Positions 1 to 4,464 of a stretch of DNA of 5,405 bases are shown in pieces. Below the pieces are notes generated by a model. The model was not told where the DNA came from and did not search any database. It saw only the letters and a list, made by a program, of their open reading frames with translations. A program made the translations under genes and the position numbers. How positions within the stretch are numbered: position 1 is the first letter of the stretch; every line of letters begins with the position of its first letter. Source of the stretch: Candidatus Tayloriibacteriota bacterium (lineage in GTDB: Bacteria; Patescibacteriota; Minisyncoccia; Phycocordibacterales; JARIHA01); NCBI GenBank assembly GCA_029288475.1, contig JARIHA010000017.1, positions 1-5,405 on the forward strand. The letters run 5' to 3'.

Positions 1-560
1 AGACCACTTGGATCTCCATAATAGGTATCCAACATATCCAACTCTGCCGCCTTTTTGTTCATCTCTTCCATGAATTTTGTATGCCCATAATAATCCGCAA
101 ACACCTCCGCTGCATCATTGCTTGATTCCATAAGAAGTGGATAAAAAAGATCGGAGCTGACCCATTGTTCATTTTCCTTTAGACTGCCGCTGTCACCGTA
201 AGTTGCAACAGCTTCCGCCGTGATTCTTGTCTTTTTTGATAAATTAAGCTGTTTCAGTGCAACTGAAGCGGTCATGAGTTTGGTAAGTGAGGCGATAGGG
301 CGGGCTTCTTCGGGGTGTTTGCTCAGAATCGTTTGTCCTGTTCCTAGATCGGTAACTAAATAAGAGAGAGCGGTTATGTTTTTTGGCAATCTTTGGAAGG
401 GTGCGTTAAAGGTTGCACCGATACTTGTTGTATTGTCTTGGGTATTTCCATGTTTCAGTATTAGGCCAGAGAGCATCTCTACAAGAAAAATGAGAATAAA
501 GCAGGCAGAAATAAAAATGAGGAAGAAACGAAAGCCTTTTTTATCAAATTCGCCATACAT
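1..560 (-). CDS. D-alanyl-D-alanine carboxypeptidase (penicillin-binding protein, peptidase family S11), N-terminal part, cut by window edge
   Basis: Translating the minus strand from the ATG at 560-558 gives 186 uninterrupted codons that run off the left edge. Residues 11-30 form a hydrophobic signal anchor. The S11 motifs follow in order: S-L-T-K at 91-94, with catalytic Ser91 and general base Lys94, then S-S-N at 146-148 inside E-S-S-N-D-A-A, then M-N-K-K-A-A-E-L at 167-174. The third motif, K-T-G, should lie beyond the edge. Enzymes of this family trim the terminal D-Ala from peptidoglycan stem peptides outside the membrane, which limits cross-linking. The start is well fixed, because an in-frame TGA lies at 572-570 with no other standard start codon between. 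No Shine-Dalgarno is visible. An extended -10 element 12 nt upstream suggests a very short leader. The rightward open frame at 376-627 is only its antisense shadow. The family call is firm; the exact subtype is unknown. Confidence 0.93.
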   Translation of the reverse strand, partial: MYGEFDKKGFRFFLIFISACFILIFLVEMLSGLILKHGNTQDNTTSIGATFNAPFQRLPKNITALSYLVTDLGTGQTILSKHPEEARPIASLTKLMTASVALKQLNLSKKTRITAEAVATYGDSGSLKENEQWVSSDLFYPLLMESSNDAAEVFADYYGHTKFMEEMNKKAAELDMLDTYYGDPSG

Positions 561-571
561 AATGTGTTCTC

Positions 572-580
572 ATCATATCA
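572..580 (-). promoter_or_regulatory. extended -10 promoter element for the carboxypeptidase gene
   Basis: Read on the minus strand this is TGATATGAT, a TGn motif followed by a hexamer matching TATAAT at 5 of 6 positions. Its downstream end is 11 nt from the ATG at 560, so transcription would start only about 4-6 nt before the start codon. I see no good -35, which extended -10 promoters often lack. This is inferred from position and consensus only. Confidence 0.5.
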
Positions 581-583
581 TGT

Positions 584-591
584 TGTGCACA
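584..591. repeat. 8-bp palindrome TGTGCACA in the divergent promoter region
   Basis: TGTGCACA is a perfect palindrome. It lies between the divergent promoters of the carboxypeptidase and the small repeat protein, so it could be a regulator site. With the preceding T (583-591) it reads TTGTGCACA, one mismatch from the DnaA-box consensus TTATNCACA. It is a single short site, and chance occurrence is quite possible. Confidence 0.25.
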
Positions 592-622
592 GTTTTTATT
601 TCTATAAGTAGCAGGGAAGAGC

Positions 623-628
623 TATAAT
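623..628 (+). promoter_or_regulatory. perfect -10 hexamer, probable leaderless promoter of the small repeat-protein gene
   Basis: TATAAT is followed by 7 nt (TAACGCT) and then the ATG at 636. Transcription normally starts about 7 nt after the -10 hexamer, so the transcript should begin at or next to the A of the start codon. No Shine-Dalgarno lies between hexamer and ATG, which agrees with leaderless translation. The -35 position (about 600-605, TTCTAT) is poor. Confidence 0.65.
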
Positions 629-635
629 TAACGCT

Positions 636-899
636 ATGAATAATTCAAATCCTTCTAAGTTTGGCTCAGTTTCTTTTCTTGTGGCACTTTTTATCATTGG
701 CTTTGTGGCCGCCGTTGCCCTTTATTGCCAGATGCTTGCAGGACAGAAACCAGTAGTAACAACTGAGGCACCTGTCTCGTCTCCATCGTTGTCTGAACAG
801 CAGAAGCTTACGATTTTAAAAGATCTTTCTTCTACTACGCAGGTTCAGCCTATGTCAGAAAAGCAAAAATTAGACATATTGAAGTCTCTTCATAGTTAG
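636..899 (+). CDS. small membrane-anchored protein with two C-terminal 15-residue repeats, function unknown
   Basis: This 87-residue protein has a short polar start, one hydrophobic segment at about residues 12-34, a Pro/Ser/Thr/Val linker at 38-51, and two related units at 52-66 and 73-87. The units share S-E-x-Q-K-L-x-I-L-K-x-L and match at 10 of 15 positions. Each should form a short amphipathic helix. The single helix at the front suggests a signal anchor with the repeats outside, though topology is inferred. From memory, short units of this kind (S-x-x-x-K-L-x-I-L-x-x-L) recur in small envelope proteins of Parcubacteria; I know of no assigned function. The start is supported by the TATAAT 7 nt upstream. 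It leads a possible rightward group with the Asn-rich protein and the serine protease. The small size leaves some room for doubt, but the repeats argue strongly for real coding. Confidence 0.85.
   Translation: MNNSNPSKFGSVSFLVALFIIGFVAAVALYCQMLAGQKPVVTTEAPVSSPSLSEQQKLTILKDLSSTTQVQPMSEKQKLDILKSLHS
789..833 (+). repeat. protein repeat unit 1 (residues 52-66 of the small membrane protein)
   Basis: It encodes L-S-E-Q-Q-K-L-T-I-L-K-D-L-S-S. It matches unit 2 at 10 of 15 residues, while the DNA differs at many codons, so this is an old duplication kept at the protein level rather than recent slippage. Confidence 0.85.
852..896 (+). repeat. protein repeat unit 2 (residues 73-87, the C-terminus of the small membrane protein)
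   Basis: It encodes M-S-E-K-Q-K-L-D-I-L-K-S-L-H-S and ends directly at the stop codon. It starts 21 codons after unit 1, leaving a six-residue T-T-Q-V-Q-P spacer between them. Confidence 0.85.
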
Positions 900-913
900 T
901 CGTTTCTCTTTCG

Positions 914-930
914 TTTATTAACTTAATAAA
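914..930. repeat. perfect AT-only inverted repeat before the Asn-rich protein gene
   Basis: TTTATTAA (914-921) and TTAATAAA (923-930) are exact inverted copies separated by one C. The element lies in the 40-nt gap between two rightward genes and ends 9 nt before the ATG at 940. It could be an operator or part of an AT-rich promoter. It is no intrinsic terminator, having no GC stem. AT-only palindromes arise fairly often by chance in such DNA. Confidence 0.4.
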
Positions 931-939
931 TAAATTCTC

Positions 940-1413
940 ATGGTTACAAAATCAGATCTTATTAAGCTTGGAAAAATAATTGCTGTCGCGGTCATTCTCG
1001 CGTTTGGGGCTAGCACTATCTTTGTGTTCGCTTCGGGGCAAAATCAACAATATCCACCACCACAGCCAAGTACTAGTCCTTATGACAATAACGGTAATAA
1101 TTATAATAATAACAACAATAATTATAACAACGGAAACAACAACAATTACAACAATAATGGATATTACAACAATGGAAATGGATTCTTTGGATCAGTGAAT
1201 GGAACGGTCAATTGGGAAGAGGATTGGAAAAACAGCAATGGCGATACTCGCATGCATTGTTCACTTCATAGCGGAGCAGGATTTTGTGATAATGACAACC
1301 ACTTCGGCTGCAGCAACGGCAACTCTCTTCTGACCTTTGTGCAGAGCACTAATTTAAATGGCGAATGGACTAATGTATATTACAAGGGTTTCTGCATGAG
1401 ACAACCACAATAA
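940..1413 (+). CDS. exported Asn/Tyr/Gly-rich low-complexity protein with a four-cysteine C-terminal part, function unknown
   Basis: This 157-residue protein has a basic start (K4, K9, K12), a hydrophobic signal or anchor segment at about 13-32, a short Gln/Pro stretch at 34-47 and a prion-like segment at 48-81 holding 22 Asn, 6 Tyr and 5 Gly in 34 residues. The C-terminal part (82-157) is of normal complexity, with Trp92, Trp96 and Trp143 and four cysteines at 107, 116, 124 and 152. These could form two disulfides outside the cell. I do not recognise the C-terminal domain. No convincing Shine-Dalgarno precedes the ATG, so it may be read from the upstream transcript. The +2 open frame at 980-1198 is a shadow created by the AAT/AAC repeats. 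Coding is supported by the ordered signal, linker and cysteine-rich architecture. The function could be adhesive or structural, which is a guess. Confidence 0.85.
   Translation: MVTKSDLIKLGKIIAVAVILAFGASTIFVFASGQNQQYPPPQPSTSPYDNNGNNYNNNNNNYNNGNNNNYNNNGYYNNGNGFFGSVNGTVNWEEDWKNSNGDTRMHCSLHSGAGFCDNDNHFGCSNGNSLLTFVQSTNLNGEWTNVYYKGFCMRQPQ
1081..1182 (+). repeat. low-complexity AAT/AAC tract encoding the Asn-rich segment
   Basis: This codes for residues 48-81, in which 22 of 34 are Asn. The Asn codons are mixed (12 AAT and 10 AAC), and Tyr and Gly are spaced every few residues. That argues for selection on amino-acid composition rather than fresh expansion of one trinucleotide. A TATAAT inside the tract (1102-1107) is simply Tyr-Asn coding sequence. 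Confidence 0.9.
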
Positions 1414-1451
1414 TTTATTGTTCAGGTTGCTCTTTGATTTGGCAGTGTGAT

Positions 1452-1457
1452 AAGGTG
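1452..1457 (+). promoter_or_regulatory. Shine-Dalgarno of the HtrA-like protease gene
   Basis: AAGGTG lies 5 nt before the ATG at 1463. It is one of the few recognisable ribosome binding sites in the window and sets this start apart from the apparently leaderless genes. It suits translation from an internal position in a longer transcript. Confidence 0.65.
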
Positions 1458-1462
1458 AAAAT

Positions 1463-2530
1463 ATGAAAAGACTATATAGTAACTTAATTATTATTCTCGT
1501 AGCTTCAGTCGTTTCGGTCAGTGCGGTTTTTGTCGGACTTTACAGCGTGCAGTCACAAAGCGTGAACAGTGTGAATCAAAAAGTAGCGGGCATTGAAGAT
1601 CAGGTCAACCAGCTCAATGGCCAAGTGAAAAAAGTTGATCAGGCCCAACAGTCAATCGCTCAGTCTGTTGCTTCTTCTCCGCTTTTACCTATGACCGGCG
1701 GTACTTCGAGTGAGAGTGCGGTTTCAAATTCTTCTTCGCAAAAAACGGTGGCAAAAACAACAGCCTCCGCAAACACAGCTCCGATACAGGCGCAAAACGA
1801 TCAGATTACTGCCGTGGTTCAAAAAGCTTCTCCCGCAGTAGTTTCTATCGTCATCTCAAAGAATGTTCCGCAATATAGTGTTGGTTATCAAAATCCTTTC
1901 AATAACCCGCTTTTTAATAGTTTAGGATTGGGCCTACCTGTTTACCAGGATAATGGTACCCAGTATCAGGAGGTAGGGGCGGCGAGTGGTTTCATTATTA
2001 CTCCTCAGGGATATATTTTGACTAACGATCATGTGGTAGCTGATACGAGTGCAGACTATAACGTTACGCTTTCGGACGGGAGGAAGTTCCCTGCACAGGT
2101 GATATATCGCGATCCAACAGTAGATATGGCGGTGGTAAAAATAGATGCAACCAATCTGCCTTTCATATTGCTCGGTGATTCATCAAATATTCAATTGGGT
2201 GAGACGGTTATCGCCATAGGAAATGCTTTGGGGCAGTACAGCAATACAGTATCGGTGGGAATTGTTTCGGGGCTTAACAGAGATATTACAGCCCAGACTG
2301 ACACTGGCGATCAGGAGAATCTTACTGGCGCAATCCAAACTGATGCCGCTATTAATCCAGGAGATTCTGGAGGACCGCTTCTTGACCTTACCGGCCAAAT
2401 TATTGGTATAAACGTTGCTACAGTGGTGGGTTCAAACAATATAAGTTTTGCATTACCAATTAATCAAGTGAAAAGTATTTTGGCTAAGAGTGGAAATGCC
2501 ACTACTACAGGCACTACGTCTTCACAGTAA
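1463..2530 (+). CDS. membrane-anchored HtrA/DegP-like trypsin-type serine protease lacking a PDZ domain
   Basis: This 355-residue protein has a signal anchor at about 8-28 and a Gln/Val/Asn-rich, probably coiled-coil, stretch at 33-69. A Ser/Thr/Ala linker follows (about 80-110), then a chymotrypsin-fold protease domain (about 112-342). The triad is complete: His190 in T-N-D-H-V-V, Asp221 in T-V-D-M-A-V-V, and Ser302 in N-P-G-D-S-G-G-P-L. The late segment N-N-I-S-F-A-L-P-I is also typical of HtrA. HtrA proteases degrade or refold damaged exported proteins. Most family members carry one or two PDZ domains after the protease; here only about 13 Thr/Ser-rich residues follow. The stop lies just before a strong terminator, and nothing suggests a frameshift. 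The coiled coil may take over oligomerisation. The gene follows two small exported proteins, possible partners or clients. I give no symbol because degP, degQ and htrA cannot be told apart here. Confidence 0.93.
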   Translation: MKRLYSNLIIILVASVVSVSAVFVGLYSVQSQSVNSVNQKVAGIEDQVNQLNGQVKKVDQAQQSIAQSVASSPLLPMTGGTSSESAVSNSSSQKTVAKTTASANTAPIQAQNDQITAVVQKASPAVVSIVISKNVPQYSVGYQNPFNNPLFNSLGLGLPVYQDNGTQYQEVGAASGFIITPQGYILTNDHVVADTSADYNVTLSDGRKFPAQVIYRDPTVDMAVVKIDATNLPFILLGDSSNIQLGETVIAIGNALGQYSNTVSVGIVSGLNRDITAQTDTGDQENLTGAIQTDAAINPGDSGGPLLDLTGQIIGINVATVVGSNNISFALPINQVKSILAKSGNATTTGTTSSQ

Positions 2531-2541
2531 TGAGGATAAAT

Positions 2542-2572
2542 AAAAAAACCGCTCCCGAAGGAGCGGTTTTTT
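2542..2572. terminator. bidirectional intrinsic terminator between convergent genes
   Basis: A GC-rich stem CCGCTCC (2549-2555) and GGAGCGG (2560-2566) encloses a CGAA tetraloop. It is flanked by seven A (2542-2548) and six T (2567-2572), giving up to 13 paired bases. Read rightward it ends the protease transcript 12 nt after its stop codon. Read leftward, the seven A become a T tract and end the cold-shock transcript, whose stop codon is at 2583-2581. Confidence 0.95.
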
Positions 2573-2580
2573 ATCGAATG

Positions 2581-2778
2581 TTATACACGCTTTACGTTTA
2601 CAGCATTCATTCCCTTTGGAGATTCTTCTGTGTCGAAAGATACAGAATCACCTTCATGAAGGTCAGAGAATTGAACTCCAACAAGCGAGTTGCTGTGGAA
2701 GAAGATGTCTTTTCCAAGGCTGCTTGATGAAATAAATCCAAATCCCTTCTCAGTCAATTTCTTGATTGTTCCAGTCAT
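2581..2778 (-). CDS. CspA-family cold-shock protein
   Basis: This 65-residue single cold-shock domain is the normal length for the family. It is a five-stranded OB fold that binds single-stranded RNA or DNA in the cytoplasm and melts RNA structure. RNP1 is K-G-F-G-F-I at residues 11-16 and RNP2 is D-I-F-F-H at 24-28. Near the C-terminus, S-P-K-G-M-N-A-V-N-V matches the usual K-G-x-x-A-x-x-V pattern. Compared with E. coli CspA, the K-W-F-N segment is K-K-L-T here and the residue after the RNP2 histidine is Ser rather than Phe, so several RNA-stacking aromatics are missing. The variant still looks intact. The gene converges on the protease gene and shares its terminator. No Shine-Dalgarno precedes the ATG, and a weak -10 sits 7 nt upstream. 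I leave the symbol blank because paralogues are usual. Confidence 0.95.
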   Translation of the reverse strand: MTGTIKKLTEKGFGFISSSSLGKDIFFHSNSLVGVQFSDLHEGDSVSFDTEESPKGMNAVNVKRV

Positions 2779-2785
2779 TTATTTG

Positions 2786-2791
2786 ATCTTA
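2786..2791 (-). promoter_or_regulatory. possible -10 element for leaderless cold-shock transcript
   Basis: On the minus strand this reads TAAGAT, a 4 of 6 match to TATAAT with the key first, second and last bases kept. It lies 7 nt before the ATG at 2778, the same geometry as the better -10 elements at 623 and 2898. The surroundings are very AT-rich, so the assignment is weak. A TAAATT further upstream (2797-2802, minus strand) is an alternative. Confidence 0.3.
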
Positions 2792-2876
2792 TTGATAATT
2801 TACAAATAAAGTATGTTTGAGAAAATCGACTCTTTTCGAACCATAGCTCTTTTGTGCTTTAAGCCTAACAGGTAAA

Positions 2877-2888
2877 GACCTTTTGGTC
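2877..2888. repeat. short inverted repeat at the -35 position of the ABC operon
   Basis: GACC (2877-2880) and GGTC (2885-2888) flank TTTT. If transcription starts near 2910, the element covers the -35 region and could be an operator half-site pair. With 4-bp arms, chance is a serious alternative. Confidence 0.25.
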
Positions 2889-2897
2889 AATAGGATG

Positions 2898-2903
2898 TAT
2901 AAT
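2898..2903 (+). promoter_or_regulatory. perfect -10 hexamer, probable leaderless promoter of the ABC exporter operon
   Basis: TATAAT is followed by 6 nt (TATCTT) and the ATG at 2910, so transcription should start at or beside the start codon. No Shine-Dalgarno fits this ATG. The -35 position, 17 nt upstream (2875-2880, AAGACC), keeps only the GAC core. This placement also argues against the upstream TTG (2883) as the start, since that codon would lie outside the transcript. Confidence 0.65.
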
Positions 2904-2909
2904 TATCTT

Positions 2910-3656
2910 ATGAAGGCCATCATTGAGGTCAGGCATTTGGTTAAAAAATTCAAGAAGGCCATAGCGGTCAACGATCTTAGTTTTGACGTGGAAGAGGGTA
3001 CTATTACTGGGCTTCTTGGGCCAAATGGCGCTGGAAAAACTACTACCATCCAGATGCTTCTCGATCTCATTACTCCCACAAGTGGCTCTATTAAGCTCTT
3101 TGGCCTTGATATGGCTACTCATAGGGAAGAAATACTCAATCAAGTAAATTTCTCATCGCCCTACGTTTCCTTACCGGGCAATCTTAAGGTTCGGGAGAAT
3201 CTCTATACTTTTGCACGGTTATACGGGGTCAAAGACATCAAGGGAAAGATCAATGAACTGGTTGATTACTTTGATATTCGCGATCTTCTTCCCAAGATGA
3301 CCTCGACGCTTTCGACAGGTCAGTTGACGCGGCTCAATCTTACAAAAGCCATGCTCAATGATCCAAAAGTCCTTCTTCTTGATGAGCCGACTTCATCGCT
3401 TGATCCTGATATTGCTGATCGTACTCGAAAACTCCTTAAACGCATTCAGAAAGAGCGGGGGATAACGATCTTATATACTTCGCATAATATGGAAGAGATA
3501 GAGGAGTTGTGCGATCGGGTGATCTTTATTCAAAAAGGAAAATTTCGCGATGATGGTGTGCCTTCTGAACTGATAAAGAAATACGGACATACGGATCTGA
3601 ATGAAGTATTCTTGCAGATTGCCCGCGAAGGAGGTGAAATTAATTCTAATTCTTGA
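2910..3656 (+). CDS. ABC transporter ATP-binding protein of an ABC-2 type exporter
   Basis: This 248-residue nucleotide-binding domain couples ATP hydrolysis to export, on the inner face of the membrane. Walker A is G-P-N-G-A-G-K-T at 37-44, the signature is L-S-T-G-Q at 134-138, and Walker B is V-L-L-L-D-E-P at 154-160 with catalytic Glu159. The D-loop is S-L-D at 163-165 and the switch His is His192. All active-site elements are present except the Q-loop glutamine: the region reads V-N-F-S-S-P-Y at 79-85, where most relatives have Gln. From memory, this S-P-Y form with L-S-T-G-Q marks a coherent subfamily, not damage. I chose ATG 2910 over the in-frame TTG at 2883 because homology starts at once with K-A-I-I-E-V and a TATAAT lies 6 nt upstream. 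The permease starts 4 nt after its stop. The substrate cannot be told; drugs, lipids or glycans are all possible. Confidence 0.95.
   Translation: MKAIIEVRHLVKKFKKAIAVNDLSFDVEEGTITGLLGPNGAGKTTTIQMLLDLITPTSGSIKLFGLDMATHREEILNQVNFSSPYVSLPGNLKVRENLYTFARLYGVKDIKGKINELVDYFDIRDLLPKMTSTLSTGQLTRLNLTKAMLNDPKVLLLDEPTSSLDPDIADRTRKLLKRIQKERGITILYTSHNMEEIEELCDRVIFIQKGKFRDDGVPSELIKKYGHTDLNEVFLQIAREGGEINSNS
3628..3637 (+). promoter_or_regulatory. full-length Shine-Dalgarno-like sequence with no well-placed start codon
   Basis: AAGGAGGTGA is fully complementary to the usual 3' end of 16S rRNA. It lies inside the last codons of the ATPase (E-G-G-E), 23 nt before the permease ATG at 3661, whereas 5-9 nt is normal. 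No ATG, GTG or TTG in the permease frame lies at good spacing; an in-frame ATT at 3643 does. Coding constraint on the ATPase may explain it by chance. Confidence 0.35.
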
Positions 3657-3660
3657 TCTT

Positions 3661-4449
3661 ATGAAATGGTATCGAATCAAAGCATTAATCATCCGCCATC
3701 TTTATCTCTATCCCCGCAGTTTCCCGCGCATCATGGACGTGCTCTTCTGGCCGGTGCTCGAGCTCCTCGTATGGGGTTTTCTTTCCGCTTATTTGGAAAA
3801 GCTCAATCTGGAGAATATCAACTTGGTGAGCATATTGCTCGGTGCAATTATTTTTTGGACATTTCTCAATCGCTCACAGGAGGCAGTGACCGTGGCTTTT
3901 CTTGAAGATGTGTGGGAGAAGAATCTTCTCAATCTTTTTGTTACACCGATCAGGATCAGCGAGTTTCTTTTTTCTACGGTAATTCTTGGACTGGTGCGCA
4001 TTGTCACTGCCGGGGCGATACTTGGAGTCATTGCCCTGGTGCTCTATCATTTCAGTATATTCCAGTTTGGTATTTATACGGTGCCGTTCATTCTAAGCCT
4101 CCTTTTATTCGGATGGATTCTTGGACTTTTTATTACGGCCGTCATTCTCCGTTTTGGAACTTCCGCACAAGTGCTTGCCTTCGGCTTTATTTTTCTTATC
4201 CAGCCGTTTAGCGCGGTGTTCTATCCTGTGTCAGCTTTACCTGTGGCAGTGCAGGGGATTGCGTATCTCTTGCCTTCTACATATGTCTTTGAAGGAATGC
4301 GTGCGGTGATTGCCACTGGTACGCTTCCGCTCAATTATTTGGCATTCTCATTTGGTATCAACGCAATGTATCTGATCATTGTGTTGTTCTTTTTCTATGC
4401 TATGTTCCGTAAGGTTAAGGAGAGAGGGTTGTTGTTGAAGTTGGATTAG
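3661..4449 (+). CDS. ABC-2 type transporter permease
   Basis: This 262-residue integral membrane protein has about six hydrophobic spans, near residues 24-44, 55-72, 101-130, 136-163, 169-190 and 226-248. The layout fits the ABC-2 membrane family, in which two permeases and two ATPases form an exporter. Family-like stretches are N-L-F-V-T-P-I-R at 91-98 and the segment around 181-215, with Q-P-F-S-A-V-F-Y-P-V and L-P-S-T-Y-V-F-E-G-M-R. The first resembles the coupling region that contacts the ATPase. I chose ATG 3661 because M-K-W-Y-R-I-K begins a typical short cytoplasmic amino end and it lies 4 nt after the ATPase stop. The same frame is open back to an ATG at 3601, but that would add 20 unrelated residues overlapping the ATPase. 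Translation is probably coupled to the ATPase. The substrate is unknown. Confidence 0.92.
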   Translation: MKWYRIKALIIRHLYLYPRSFPRIMDVLFWPVLELLVWGFLSAYLEKLNLENINLVSILLGAIIFWTFLNRSQEAVTVAFLEDVWEKNLLNLFVTPIRISEFLFSTVILGLVRIVTAGAILGVIALVLYHFSIFQFGIYTVPFILSLLLFGWILGLFITAVILRFGTSAQVLAFGFIFLIQPFSAVFYPVSALPVAVQGIAYLLPSTYVFEGMRAVIATGTLPLNYLAFSFGINAMYLIIVLFFFYAMFRKVKERGLLLKLD

Positions 4450-4464
4450 CGCAAAATTGTCTCT

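Noticed and set aside
376..627. Rightward 83-codon open frame at the left end
   Set aside because: It is antisense to the well-supported carboxypeptidase gene and has no family-like motifs or start signals.
1102..1107. TATAAT as an internal promoter
   Set aside because: It is the natural result of Tyr-Asn codons in the Asn-rich tract, with no suitable start codon or -35 linked to it.
980..1198. Rightward 72-codon frame rich in Ile and Thr
   Set aside because: It is the AAT/AAC tract of the Asn-rich gene read in another frame, giving I/T runs. The Asn frame has the signal segment and cysteine pattern.
2830..2853. CTCTTTT direct repeats (2830-2836 and 2847-2853) as CRISPR-like or regulator sites
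   Set aside because: Two 7-bp pyrimidine copies are expected by chance, and no further copies follow at the 17-bp period.
2883..2909. TTG at 2883 as the start of the ABC ATPase
   Set aside because: It would add nine residues with no family similarity and lies upstream of the TATAAT at 2898. ATG 2910 fits homology and promoter spacing better.
2865..3143. Leftward 92-codon frame over the ABC ATPase start
   Set aside because: It is antisense to Walker A and has no recognisable product or promoter.
3601..3660. ATG at 3601 as the start of the permease
   Set aside because: The added 20 residues overlap the conserved end of the ATPase and do not look like a permease amino end. ATG 3661 gives the usual 4-nt gap.
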